A DNA stretch of 64,000 nucleotides from Pedobacter caeni (GTDB taxonomy: Bacteria; Bacteroidota; Bacteroidia; Sphingobacteriales; Sphingobacteriaceae), in contig NZ_FQUQ01000001.1 in NCBI RefSeq assembly GCF_900129215.1, positions 372,001-436,000 on the forward strand. Reading direction: 5' to 3'. Numbering within the stretch: position 1 is the stretch's first letter; each line of letters begins with the position of its first letter. The notes under the pieces are model-generated. The model had not been told where the DNA came from, searched no databases, and worked only from the letters and a program-made list of their open reading frames with translations. The position numbers and the translations under genes were made by a program. This document shows positions 1 through 7,687 of this stretch, one piece after another.

Positions 1-300
1 TATAAATGTTTTTCCAAAATCCGTCAGACTGTAAACAACTTTAACAGGAGGCTTTTTGCCATATACCTTTCTTGATACCAGGCCGTCCTTTTCTAATTGT
101 TTCAACTGTAAACTCAATGTCATTTCGGTAATATTTGGTACTTCTTTCCGAAGCTCGTTATACCGTTTTTCCGCATCTTTTAAATGATAGAGAATCACCG
201 CTTTCCATTTTCCACCGATCAAATCCATCGCCAGACTAATCGTACAGGGGTAAGCCTTCCCATTTAGTTTTACGTAATCACCAATACATTCTGTTTTCAT
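1..300 (-). CDS. HxlR-family transcriptional regulator (3' end cut by window edge)
   Basis: The first 100 residues read from an ATG at 300 toward the left edge. The N-terminus carries a cysteine in CxG context, then PCTISLAMDLIGGKWKAVIL, the usual HxlR opening, followed by the winged-helix stretch (RYNELRKEVPNITEMTLSLQ, then LKQLEKDGLVSRK). HxlR proteins are small dimeric DNA-binding regulators, many responding to aldehydes, thiols or redox stress. It is divergent from an NAD(P)-binding oxidoreductase 113 bp away, and the gap holds overlapping promoters and a palindrome, so it probably controls itself and that neighbour. The C-terminus lies outside the window; roughly 100-120 residues in total would be normal. 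The family call is firm; the signal is unknown. Confidence 0.9.
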   Translation of the reverse strand, partial: MKTECIGDYVKLNGKAYPCTISLAMDLIGGKWKAVILYHLKDAEKRYNELRKEVPNITEMTLSLQLKQLEKDGLVSRKVYGKKPPVKVVYSLTDFGKTFI

Positions 301-317
301 CCTGCATTTATTTTAAC

Positions 318-333
318 CTATCTGTTTGGATAG
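318..333. promoter_or_regulatory. Candidate HxlR operator (inverted repeat CTATC-N6-GATAG)
   Basis: CTATC at 318-322 is matched by GATAG at 329-333, and the match extends imperfectly outward (TAACCTATC against ATAACTATC). It lies downstream of the predicted minus-strand -7 box of the HxlR gene and just upstream of the plus-strand -33 TTG at 337. Assignment to the HxlR protein is inferred from position. Confidence 0.55.
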
Positions 334-336
334 TTA

Positions 337-370
337 TTGCAAATGTAAGGCGCTAAAAATACTTTTGCAA
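337..370. promoter_or_regulatory. Face-to-face divergent promoters for hxlR-like and nmrA-like genes
   Basis: On the plus strand TTG (337-339), a 20-nt spacer and TACTTTTG (360-367) match the Bacteroidota promoter pattern. On the minus strand TTG (370 to 368), a 20-nt spacer and TACATTTG (347 to 340) match it equally well. The two promoters occupy the same 34 bp in opposite orientation, so occupancy of one should exclude the other. Confidence 0.65.
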
Positions 371-413
371 CTATAATTATTATAGTATAAATTTTCACCT
401 AAATCATAAAAGA

Positions 414-1403
414 ATGGTATCAAATTTAACGGCAAATGAAATTGCAAACGAAAACTTGAATCAGGAAGATAAACCGCTGATCACAATAGTTGGTATTTTG
501 GGCAAGCAGGGCAGTAGCGCTGCACGTACGCTGTTACAAAGCGGGCGTTATCGTGTACGTGGAACTACCCGACGGATTGATTCTCCAGAGGCGCTTAGTT
601 TGGCCAGACAAGGGGTTGAACTGCTGAGTGTACCGCTTAGTCTGGGATATAAGAAAGAGTTTGTGGAAGCGTTCCGGGGTTCAGCTGGTGTTTTCATGAT
701 GACGCCAGGTATTGCCCCTCCGCAAACTCATGAGCTGGAGTTGGGTAAACAGTTGGCGGATGCAGCGGTTGAAGCAGGGGTTCAGCATGTTATCTTTAGT
801 AGTTTGGAAAATGTAGATAAAATTACGGAAGGGAAAAAGTTTGCTCCTCATTTTACAGATAAGGCCAGGGTTGAAGACTATATTCGTACGCTTCCAATCA
901 CAAGCTCCTTTATCTACATGGCTTTTTTCTATACTAATCTTATGGAGTTTTACACTCCTGTTGTGGAGGATGATACGCTTGTATTTCCAATTTATTTACC
1001 CAGAGATTTTCGGGCACCCTTTGTTGATCCCCTTACGGCTACCGGACCAGCTGTTTTGGAGATTTTTTCGAACCCAGTTCAATATGCCGGTAAGTCATTG
1101 CCGGTAATAGGCGATGTGATTTCAGCTCAGGAAATTGTGGACACTTTTGTTAGGGTCACAGGTAAGAAAGCGAGGTATAGTTCCGCATATACGCGGGAAC
1201 ATATGCTTCATCATTTTCCGCAATTTGCCTCAAACGAGCTCCTGGTGGATGAAATTTTAGGGATGGCAGAGTACGCAGTTGAATATGGCTATTTCGGCAA
1301 AGATCGTGATTTGTTATGGAGCCGTGAAAGAAACCCGGATAGCCTCAATTGGGAAGGATTTCTACGCAGTACTGGTTGGCAGGGTGAAAAACGGTCCTTC
1401 TAA
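414..1403 (+). CDS. NmrA-like NAD(P)-binding oxidoreductase
   Basis: The 329-residue protein has a Rossmann opening ITIVGILGKQGSSAARTLL near residue 24, an NmrA-type variant of the GxxGxxG dinucleotide loop. RGTTRR follows beta-2, where these proteins discriminate NADP. Later segments (GVFMMTPG, HVIFSSLENVDK) match the NmrA/HSCARG-like atypical short-chain dehydrogenase group, which includes redox sensors as well as reductases; no classical YxxxK active site stands out. It is transcribed divergently from the HxlR regulator, a common pairing in this phylum, and is followed by a terminator. It is probably cytosolic. The substrate is not predictable; the family call is sound. Confidence 0.82.
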   Translation: MVSNLTANEIANENLNQEDKPLITIVGILGKQGSSAARTLLQSGRYRVRGTTRRIDSPEALSLARQGVELLSVPLSLGYKKEFVEAFRGSAGVFMMTPGIAPPQTHELELGKQLADAAVEAGVQHVIFSSLENVDKITEGKKFAPHFTDKARVEDYIRTLPITSSFIYMAFFYTNLMEFYTPVVEDDTLVFPIYLPRDFRAPFVDPLTATGPAVLEIFSNPVQYAGKSLPVIGDVISAQEIVDTFVRVTGKKARYSSAYTREHMLHHFPQFASNELLVDEILGMAEYAVEYGYFGKDRDLLWSRERNPDSLNWEGFLRSTGWQGEKRSF

Positions 1404-1458
1404 TCACATCCTTAAAATGGTACTGGTCATGGCCAGGGGGAAACTCAATCTAAAAGGA

Positions 1459-1495
1459 ATGAGCCCGATAACATACCGGGCTCATCATTTTAATT
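1459..1495 (+). terminator. Rho-independent terminator of the nmrA-like gene
   Basis: ATGAGCCCG (1459-1467) pairs with CGGGCTCAT (1477-1485), followed by a short T-rich tail (catttt). It sits 56 bp after the stop codon. The T tract is modest. Confidence 0.6.
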
Positions 1496-1585
1496 AGTTT
1501 TTAAAGTTGTCCTTTTGAATTCCGGTCCAAAAAGAGAAAGGGATTTTTGTTTTTAGCATAGCTGAGGAGAATCTGGTACACTCAA

Positions 1586-3820
1586 TTATTGTTCAAAAAA
1601 ATCCAGCTCTGCAATAGCGACAGACTTTTTATTTCCTGAAATTGCTGTTGGCTGTAGTTTAATATATCTGGTGGATATCTCCTTTTTAAAATAGTGCGTT
1701 CTGGCGGTTGGGTCATTAATCAGGTTTCCAAATTCAAAGGTTTCTATATTCTCCCAGTTTTTACCATCCTTGCTGGTCTGAATGATTCCCTTTTCAATCA
1801 TGCCATCAAGGAAAGCTTTGGGTGGAGTATAACTAAAGGCCGTTAATTTGTGTACAGCACCCAGATCTATAGCCATCGGACTCGTTTCCTCATTAAATTC
1901 AGTTTGCCAGTAAGTTTCCTTGTTCGCATCAAAAGCCATTGTTTCTGTTTTTTTATTTGCTTCGCTTGCTGCGTTTAACAATTTCCAGTTTTTCTTTAGC
2001 AAGCCAAATGTTTCCTTGGCCACACTTCCTTTATCATTTTTTGCTATGGCAATGGCTTTAACTTCAGCGCTAACGACCTGGATAGGCGACGTATACTTTT
2101 TAGAAGCGGAGGATGGTTCAGTACCATCGGTAGTGTAATAAATTTCGGTACCCATACCAAGGTTTCCTGTTGCGTCCTGTCCATGTGGTTTCCATCCAAA
2201 TTCGTGTTTTTTTGACGATATGGTCAATAAGCCATTCAGGTCTCTGTCGAATTGAAGTTGAGGTGGTTTGGAGCGGTAGTAATGCGCTTCAATTGTTGCA
2301 ATTGCCGGAGATGCTCTTGACGAAAGTACTTTTAGTCTGAATCTTGACGAGGTAACTTCCGGAAAACGCAGGATTCGCTTGTAACCGATGTTCGTTGCAG
2401 AAGCAATGGTCTGCCACTTATTTTCAAGCCATGCTTCAAATATATGTTCTTCTACCCGTTCACTATGGGAGGATATTGCTTCCTGCAAGACAATTCTGTT
2501 TATGGTGACCGGACTACTGGTCGTAATTTCTAAACTGTTTTTTGCCTTTGTCAGCAAGGAGTAGGTAGCAGAGCTTTTATCTAATATTTCTTTTGGGCCT
2601 TTTGCTCTGGCGAATAAATTCTTGCCATAAGTTTCATTAATGCGTTTCCCTACCTCAGTTAACACTTCTACATCCCCAGGAGAAAATTTACCTTCCCGGT
2701 TTGGAGGAATGTTAAGCAAGAACGTAGAGTTACCACCTATAGCTCGTTCATAAATATCAAAAACATCATCAGTGCTACGTATTTTTTGTTTTTCATCATC
2801 CCGGTAAAACCAGCCCTCACGTATGGAGGTGTTTGTTTCTGCCTGCTGATAGTGTAAATATTTTCCTTTATACAGATCATTTCGATCTCCCAGGGATTCG
2901 GCTGTTAAATCCGGAAAGTCAGTCGCAGTTTTGGGGTTCTCTGAATACGGGATAATATTCCATTCTGTTTTTCGTGTTCCACCGGCCTCATTGCCGCACC
3001 ACCTGATGTCTTCTTTGCCAAAAATAACAGCCTTGGGTGCCAGCGTATGGATCAGTTTTTTCCAGGCTGCATAATTATACTTCTGGCCACCTTTTGTTTT
3101 AGGGTGGGCTCCATCAAACCAAACTTCATCGATAGGACCATATTCTGTTAAGAGTTCGAATAGCTGGTTAAGGAAATATTCGTTATAATCATCAACCTCA
3201 AATTCAAATTTGGTCTTGTTGGCAAATGGTCTGCCGGAAACCTGTCTGGGTATAGTACGTTTGTTCACCTGGCTTAAATTACCGTACAATCCAGTGGGGC
3301 TTTCAATCTGGAAGAGGTCTGCAGGAGACAGGTAAATCCCTAATTTTAAACCATATTTTTTACAGGACGCTGAGAGCGCTTTCACCACATCTCCATTGCC
3401 ATTCTCAAAATTTGTCGACATCACCCCATGACTGGTATACCGGCTTTGCCAAAGTACAAACCCGTCATGGTGTTTTGCAGTCAGGATGACCATTTTCATA
3501 CCCGCCGATTTCATTGCCTGGCACCATTGGTCTGTATGCAGTTCCTTTAAATCAAAAATCTTTGGATCCTCTTTGCCATTTCCCCATTCCATGCGGGTAA
3601 AAGTATTAGGGCCAAAGTGTATAAAGGCAATGAACTCGTTTTTTAAGGCAGCAAGCTGATTGGCGGTTGGTACCACATGAGCTGCTTTAGCTATGATCGT
3701 AGATTTTGTGTCGTTTAGGGTTATAGGGATTGTGTTTTGAAGGGTGATTGCACTGTTTTGTGCGTTCGCATTGAAATAAAGTAATGCGCCAGCCAGGACG
3801 CTGATGGGTATTCTTTTCAT
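1586..3820 (-). CDS. Exported GH29 alpha-L-fucosidase with C-terminal discoidin and CHB_HEX-type domains
   Basis: The protein has 744 residues with a signal peptide ending near residue 20 (LYFNANAQ). The GH29 catalytic barrel covers about residues 50-400: FIHFGPNTF, KHHDGFVLW, and GPIDEVWFDGAHPK, where D236 is the expected retaining nucleophile. It is followed by a beta-sandwich region (about 410-530), a segment like the chitobiase/hexosaminidase C-terminal domain (GTEIYYTTDGTEPSSASKKY, about 565-625) and a final F5/8 type C (discoidin) domain. It would release terminal L-fucose from glycans in the periplasm or at the cell surface. It stands alone with its own promoter, about 24 kb from the second GH29 gene. 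Linkage specificity cannot be read from the sequence. Confidence 0.92.
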   Translation of the reverse strand: MKRIPISVLAGALLYFNANAQNSAITLQNTIPITLNDTKSTIIAKAAHVVPTANQLAALKNEFIAFIHFGPNTFTRMEWGNGKEDPKIFDLKELHTDQWCQAMKSAGMKMVILTAKHHDGFVLWQSRYTSHGVMSTNFENGNGDVVKALSASCKKYGLKLGIYLSPADLFQIESPTGLYGNLSQVNKRTIPRQVSGRPFANKTKFEFEVDDYNEYFLNQLFELLTEYGPIDEVWFDGAHPKTKGGQKYNYAAWKKLIHTLAPKAVIFGKEDIRWCGNEAGGTRKTEWNIIPYSENPKTATDFPDLTAESLGDRNDLYKGKYLHYQQAETNTSIREGWFYRDDEKQKIRSTDDVFDIYERAIGGNSTFLLNIPPNREGKFSPGDVEVLTEVGKRINETYGKNLFARAKGPKEILDKSSATYSLLTKAKNSLEITTSSPVTINRIVLQEAISSHSERVEEHIFEAWLENKWQTIASATNIGYKRILRFPEVTSSRFRLKVLSSRASPAIATIEAHYYRSKPPQLQFDRDLNGLLTISSKKHEFGWKPHGQDATGNLGMGTEIYYTTDGTEPSSASKKYTSPIQVVSAEVKAIAIAKNDKGSVAKETFGLLKKNWKLLNAASEANKKTETMAFDANKETYWQTEFNEETSPMAIDLGAVHKLTAFSYTPPKAFLDGMIEKGIIQTSKDGKNWENIETFEFGNLINDPTARTHYFKKEISTRYIKLQPTAISGNKKSVAIAELDFFEQ

Positions 3821-3845
3821 TAATTATTGGTTTAGTCATTTCCGG

Positions 3846-3857
3846 TTACCCGGGTAA
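3846..3857. promoter_or_regulatory. Perfect 12-bp palindrome TTACCCGGGTAA upstream of the fucosidase
   Basis: The palindrome lies 25 bp upstream of the ATG at 3820 and just downstream of the predicted -7 box, so it would overlap the start of the transcript. That position suits repression by blocking. The cognate regulator is not identified. Confidence 0.5.
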
Positions 3858-3869
3858 TTTGGTTGGAAT

Positions 3870-3877
3870 CAAATGTA
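3870..3877 (-). promoter_or_regulatory. Predicted -7 element (TACATTTG) of the GH29 gene
   Basis: TACATTTG on the minus strand (3877 to 3870) matches TAnnTTTG. No TTG is found 20 nt upstream, suggesting a weak or activator-dependent promoter. The rest of the 3821-4056 gap shows no gene. Confidence 0.5.
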
Positions 3878-4056
3878 CTAAACCAAACTGCACTAAATTT
3901 GGCGTAAATGAATGTTTTTTTGTACAAATCCGACTAATTGTTTAGATCTCTATCAACAAAGAAAAGTGTGCTGTTGGATGGTGACAAACAACAAAATCCT
4001 CTTGACTTCTGTAAAGAGGGGTTTGTTGAATAAGGAGGAATGTGGGTGAAGCTATC

Positions 4057-4980
4057 TTACAAAATAGGTATGAAGTAATCTACAATACACTTTTTCTCAG
4101 GATGTGTTCTGTAATCATTATGATAGAGCTCAAAAGGATCTCTATCTGCTTTTCTATATCCGTTTTCGGCCATCCACACGAAAAGGCTGTTCCATGATTT
4201 TTCGAACTCAGTTAAGCCAATCACAAAGCTTCCAACAATAAATTTCCCTTTTTCAATGGAGGTGTTTCCAATACTTCCGGATGCTTTGATAGGGGTAGGG
4301 AGAGTAATACAGGCGCTTATCCTAACTTTTTTGGGATCTGTGGTTTTAAAACTATCATGATAGATGGTGACCATTTTCGTATCGGGATCTTTCAGTAAGC
4401 CTAATGGAGTTGCCCATTTAACCAATGTGTCATAAGCATTCGCAATGTTCTGTGCTCCAATGCTTGTTGTGTAAGCCAATTCTAAATTGGCGATTTCTTT
4501 GATTTCAATTTTTGCATTCATTTCGATCCAGTTTTTAAGGTGATCAACGCTGCAAATGTATTCCTCAAAAACGACCTGCTCTTGCCCATTCTTGCTTTCA
4601 ATTTTACTGATCTTGCTAAACCTGCTGTTTTTTTGTTTACGGAATTCAGATGGGCTTAAACCATAATTTTTTTTAAAAGCCCTGGTAAGGGAGGAATTAC
4701 TGGTAAAACCTAACATAAGCGAAAGTTGAGTAATACTTACTTCCGGCTTGCGTATTAAAACAGATGCTACTTTTTCAATTCTCTTTCTATTGATGTAAGA
4801 ATTTAAGGTCTCATTTGTAATGGCCTTAAATATCCTGTGAAAATGATAGGGGGAAAAACAAGCAACCTTTGAAACCATTTCCAAAGACAAATTTGTGTCA
4901 AGGTTTTCATCCATAAATTGCAGCGCCTTATTCACGCTGCTGATATAGGCTATTTGCACTTCTTTATCTAAGCTTGCCAT
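4057..4980 (-). CDS. AraC-family regulator with GyrI-like effector-binding domain
   Basis: Residues 15-115 form two AraC-type helix-turn-helix motifs (SLEMVSKVACFSPYHFHRIF, then ITQLSLMLGFTSNSSLTRAF). Residues about 150-307 resemble the GyrI/SbmC/Rob small-molecule-binding fold, ending in ELYHNDYRTHPEKKCIVDYF, a typical closing segment. The DNA-binding-first layout matches Rob/SoxS-like regulators of efflux and stress. The 307-residue length is normal. It lies 100 bp downstream of the ridA-like gene on the same strand and could be co-transcribed. The ligand is unknown. Confidence 0.88.
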   Translation of the reverse strand: MASLDKEVQIAYISSVNKALQFMDENLDTNLSLEMVSKVACFSPYHFHRIFKAITNETLNSYINRKRIEKVASVLIRKPEVSITQLSLMLGFTSNSSLTRAFKKNYGLSPSEFRKQKNSRFSKISKIESKNGQEQVVFEEYICSVDHLKNWIEMNAKIEIKEIANLELAYTTSIGAQNIANAYDTLVKWATPLGLLKDPDTKMVTIYHDSFKTTDPKKVRISACITLPTPIKASGSIGNTSIEKGKFIVGSFVIGLTEFEKSWNSLFVWMAENGYRKADRDPFELYHNDYRTHPEKKCIVDYFIPIL

Positions 4981-5080
4981 TCATTTTAAAGGAATAATTA
5001 ATATTCAAATATACATTAATCTCCAAAGCAGCCATTCCAGGAGGAATGGCTGTTTTGATATCAGGTAATATTCGGGTTTG

Positions 5081-5473
5081 TTATCTTACCACAGTAGCTT
5101 CCAGTTCAACTGTCAGGCTTGCGAAAAGACCTTTAACCTCCAGTAGGGTAGTTGCTTGTTTGATACCATATTTCTGCAAAAATTCCCGATATACCTCTGT
5201 ACATGTGCTAAAAAATTCTTGTACAGAAGTGGTGTAAACATTCAGACGAACGATCCCGGCACAATCATATCCGGCACTCTGAATAAGTTCTTCCAGGTTA
5301 TTCAGCGTAAGCAGGAGCTGAGTTCTCATATCTGCTGCGCTGGGCTGCCCATTGATATCTATTGCGACCTGCCCTGAGCAATAAAGTGTGCTCTCCACAT
5401 TTTTAACCTCTACTGCCTGAGCTGAATTCGTGTACTCACCCCATTTCCATGGGTCAACTGATCTTTTTTCCAT
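5081..5473 (-). CDS. RidA family protein (YjgF/YER057c/UK114)
   Basis: The 130-residue protein is a single RidA domain: TLYCSGQVAIDINGQP near residues 30-45, LTLNNLEELIQSAGYD, IVRLNVYTTSVQEF, and the C-terminal ATTLLEVKGLFASLTVELEA. Classical RidA has a conserved Arg at the end of the VxxLa strand; here that position reads VKGLFASL, so the canonical imine-hydrolysing Arg appears to be missing and this may be one of the Rid subfamilies without deaminase activity. Its promoter region is shared with a divergent YafY/WYL regulator and contains a matched pair of operators. Confidence 0.85.
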   Translation of the reverse strand: MEKRSVDPWKWGEYTNSAQAVEVKNVESTLYCSGQVAIDINGQPSAADMRTQLLLTLNNLEELIQSAGYDCAGIVRLNVYTTSVQEFFSTCTEVYREFLQKYGIKQATTLLEVKGLFASLTVELEATVVR

Positions 5474-5503
5474 TGTTTTTGATTTAGATATTATTTATTT
5501 CTA

Positions 5504-5511
5504 CAAACCTA
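5504..5511 (-). promoter_or_regulatory. Predicted -7 element (TAGGTTTG) of the ridA-like gene
   Basis: TAGGTTTG on the minus strand fits TAnnTTTG and lies 31 bp upstream of the ATG. Operator copy 1 begins 10 nt upstream of it and there is no clear TTG -33 box. Confidence 0.55.
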
Positions 5512-5521
5512 AATCCCAATA

Positions 5522-5539
5522 GTGACAGCTGTTTGTCAC
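5522..5539. promoter_or_regulatory. Operator copy 1: GTGACA-N6-TGTCAC
   Basis: A perfect 6-bp inverted repeat with a 6-nt spacer occupies the spacer/-33 region of the ridA-like promoter. An identical arrangement recurs 71 bp away. The likely ligand is the product of the divergent WYL regulator, inferred from position. Confidence 0.7.
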
Positions 5540-5592
5540 AGAAAACCGGATCATTTTATATATCGTATAATTGGTTGGATTTTAGAGTTGCT

Positions 5593-5610
5593 GTGACATA
5601 CTGTTGTCAC
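5593..5610. promoter_or_regulatory. Operator copy 2: GTGACA-N6-TGTCAC
   Basis: This is the same 18-bp arrangement as copy 1, with identical arms and spacer length. It ends 9 nt before the predicted -7 box of the WYL regulator gene, mirroring copy 1 at the ridA-like promoter. Confidence 0.7.
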
Positions 5611-5619
5611 TGGCATTTC

Positions 5620-5627
5620 TAAATTTG
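5620..5627 (+). promoter_or_regulatory. Predicted -7 element (TAAATTTG) of the YafY/WYL regulator gene
   Basis: TAAATTTG fits TAnnTTTG, 79 bp upstream of the ATG at 5707. The -33 position is covered by operator copy 2 rather than a TTG at the normal spacing. Confidence 0.5.
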
Positions 5628-5706
5628 TTCCTGTTAAAGCCGATGTTACAGGAAATACTGAATGCAACAGATATGGCAGACAGCTCAACAAATAATAACC
5701 TGAAAG

Positions 5707-6660
5707 ATGGAAAACATAAAAAAATTTGAGAGGGTAGTTCATATATTTTTTCTCCTTCAATCCAGGTCTGTCTTGCCGATCGAAGAATTGATGGAGAAGT
5801 TTCAGGTAACCAAAAGGACGATCTACAGGGATCTTAATATGCTGGAGCGTGTAGGGCTTCCAATCGTTCACCAACCGGGAGCTGGTTATTCTATAGTTGA
5901 TGGTTTCAGACTGCCACCATCCAGATTTACAGAAGGAGAAGTATTAAGCGTGATGATTGCAGAAAAAATCATGCGAAATCATGAGACCGAATCTATCCGG
6001 AGAAATTTCGATCAGGTGCTCACCAAGATCAAAAGCTCATTTCATAGTCAGCAGAAAAAGGAAATTCTGCACCTTCAGGATAAACTCCTCATTAAAGAAA
6101 AGTTTGATGCAAAAGACTATGTTCCCAATATTATGGACACTTTGCTCAAAAGTTCTGTAAGCAAGAGGCTGACAGAGATCTTATATAAAAATGCAAAGGG
6201 CGACCACCCAAATTCAAGAACGGTAGAGCCAATTGGTGTTTTCAATGAAAATGGCAACTGGTATCTCTTAGCCTACTGTCATTCCAGATCCGATTATCGA
6301 AACTTCAGACTGGATCGAATACAAAAAATAGCCGTCCTGCAAAAGCATTTCGAGAAGGCGCATCCCTCAGTAAATGAATTGAATGCGCTTTATCATGCTC
6401 AGTACTTTACGGAAATTACAATCAGTGTCGATCAAAAATATGCGCATTTTTTATCATTTGAACGTGACAACTTTGGTTACGTCAAAGAAATGATCACAGA
6501 TGAAACAGTGTTGATGTATTTTAACTGCAAAGCTCATCCGACATCGTTTGTAAGGTGGTTTTTAAGGTTTATCGATGTCGGAGAGATTATAGAACCGATC
6601 CATCTGAAAGAAGAACTGGCCGGTATAGTAAAGGCAGGTCTAAACAGGATGCAGAAATAG
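5707..6660 (+). CDS. YafY-family WYL-domain transcriptional regulator
   Basis: The N-terminal HTH_11 domain covers residues 8-60 (RVVHIFFLLQSRSVLPIEEL, then FQVTKRTIYRDLNMLERVGL). A WYL domain covers about residues 140-210 (LTEILYKNAKG, NWYLLAYCHSRSDYRNFRLD, RIQKIAVL), and a C-terminal extension ends near residue 315. WYL domains bind nucleotides, nucleic acids or small ligands and set the DNA-binding state. The 317-residue length is typical. It is divergent from the ridA-like gene, and both promoters carry the same inverted repeat, which suggests autoregulation plus control of ridA. The inducer is unknown. Confidence 0.9.
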   Translation: MENIKKFERVVHIFFLLQSRSVLPIEELMEKFQVTKRTIYRDLNMLERVGLPIVHQPGAGYSIVDGFRLPPSRFTEGEVLSVMIAEKIMRNHETESIRRNFDQVLTKIKSSFHSQQKKEILHLQDKLLIKEKFDAKDYVPNIMDTLLKSSVSKRLTEILYKNAKGDHPNSRTVEPIGVFNENGNWYLLAYCHSRSDYRNFRLDRIQKIAVLQKHFEKAHPSVNELNALYHAQYFTEITISVDQKYAHFLSFERDNFGYVKEMITDETVLMYFNCKAHPTSFVRWFLRFIDVGEIIEPIHLKEELAGIVKAGLNRMQK

Positions 6661-6695
6661 GGTACACGATTTTACGAATATTGACATTACTACAA

Positions 6696-7604
6696 TTATG
6701 GAGTAATCCCCTGAAGCCAGGCAAGCAAAGCCGTACCTACTTGTACAGGTGAGTCTTCTTGCGGATAATGAAGGCCCTTTACCACAACTTTCGTTGTATT
6801 TGGCAGACTGTTACAAAACGCTTTCGCATCAACAGAGCTCATTCCCGGATCGGCTTCAATGTACAGTTTCGGTATGAGTGTCTTTTTCAGCCATGCGGTA
6901 TACCTGCTGGCTACAACTGTAAATGCACTGGGTTCTCCCTGAAAGGGGAGTTGGCGTGCCCAGGATAACATAGGTCTGCGTGATTCTCCGGGTACGAGAA
7001 AAGGCCTGCGGTATTCGTCATGTTCTTCCCTGGTCAATGGGATGAGGTGCGATAAAGGAATGTTGACTTCAAGAAAGGAATTTTGCTCGAGTACCATTTT
7101 CTCGCCTGCAGGGGAGCGTAGGGCTTGAAAAATCTCTTTGCCTTTTGGAGGCATCTGTTCCCATTTATAGGGAACGGTGATAGATTCCATAAATGCAATC
7201 CCTTTAACGGCTTCAGGATGTCTGCTTGCCCAATCGAAAGCCAATGCCGAGCCCCAGTCGTGCACCACAAATGTTATTTTCTCTTTAAGCCCAAGCTTTT
7301 CATAAAAAGCATCTAGGTAGCGGCTATTTTCGGCGAATGTATGTGATTTCGGATCTGAGATCTTTTCGGAATCGCCCATTCCGATTAAATCAGGCGCGAT
7401 GCAACGCCCTAAGTGTGATACGTAGGGAATGATGTTTCTCCATACAAAAGACGAGGTGGGATTTCCATGCAGAAATACAATAGGATTGCCAGTTCCTGTT
7501 TCCAGATAGGCGATGTCCTTTCCTAATACGTTAACGTGTTTTTTTTCGGCTGCCTGCGACAAGAGGGAGCTGGTAATCGCGATAATTAAAGGTAAGTGTT
7601 TCAT
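6696..7604 (-). CDS. Exported haloalkane dehalogenase, HLD-II-like alpha/beta hydrolase
   Basis: From the ATG at 7604 the protein has 302 residues; an upstream TTG at 7622 would add six residues before the signal peptide and was not chosen. The expected residues are in place: HGNP with halide-binding N48, VVHDWGSA with nucleophile D116 and W117, GIAFMESITVPYKW with catalytic acid E140, and LHYPQEDSP with base H279. This Asp-His-Glu layout resembles LinB/DhaA-type enzymes that hydrolyse carbon-halogen bonds. A hydrophobic N-terminus (MKHLPLIIAITSSLLSQAAE) suggests export, which is less usual for the family. Many Bacteroidota homologues are untested, so another ester or ether substrate is possible. 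An AraC regulator lies immediately upstream on the same strand. Confidence 0.82.
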   Translation of the reverse strand: MKHLPLIIAITSSLLSQAAEKKHVNVLGKDIAYLETGTGNPIVFLHGNPTSSFVWRNIIPYVSHLGRCIAPDLIGMGDSEKISDPKSHTFAENSRYLDAFYEKLGLKEKITFVVHDWGSALAFDWASRHPEAVKGIAFMESITVPYKWEQMPPKGKEIFQALRSPAGEKMVLEQNSFLEVNIPLSHLIPLTREEHDEYRRPFLVPGESRRPMLSWARQLPFQGEPSAFTVVASRYTAWLKKTLIPKLYIEADPGMSSVDAKAFCNSLPNTTKVVVKGLHYPQEDSPVQVGTALLAWLQGITP

Positions 7605-7687
7605 GTGCTGATCATTTAACAAGACAAAATTATGCTACAGAGGAAACCAAAAATTGTACAAAATCAAGTTTTAACGGCTTTGCGAAA

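Noticed and set aside
5522..5610. CRP/FNR-type sites
   Set aside because: The GTGA and TCAC parts are 10 nt apart rather than the 6 nt of the CRP consensus, so they fit a different inverted repeat.
5551..5874. Minus-strand frame of 107 residues between the ridA-like and WYL genes
   Set aside because: It overlaps the start of the WYL gene and the operator region, and the sequence has no family features.
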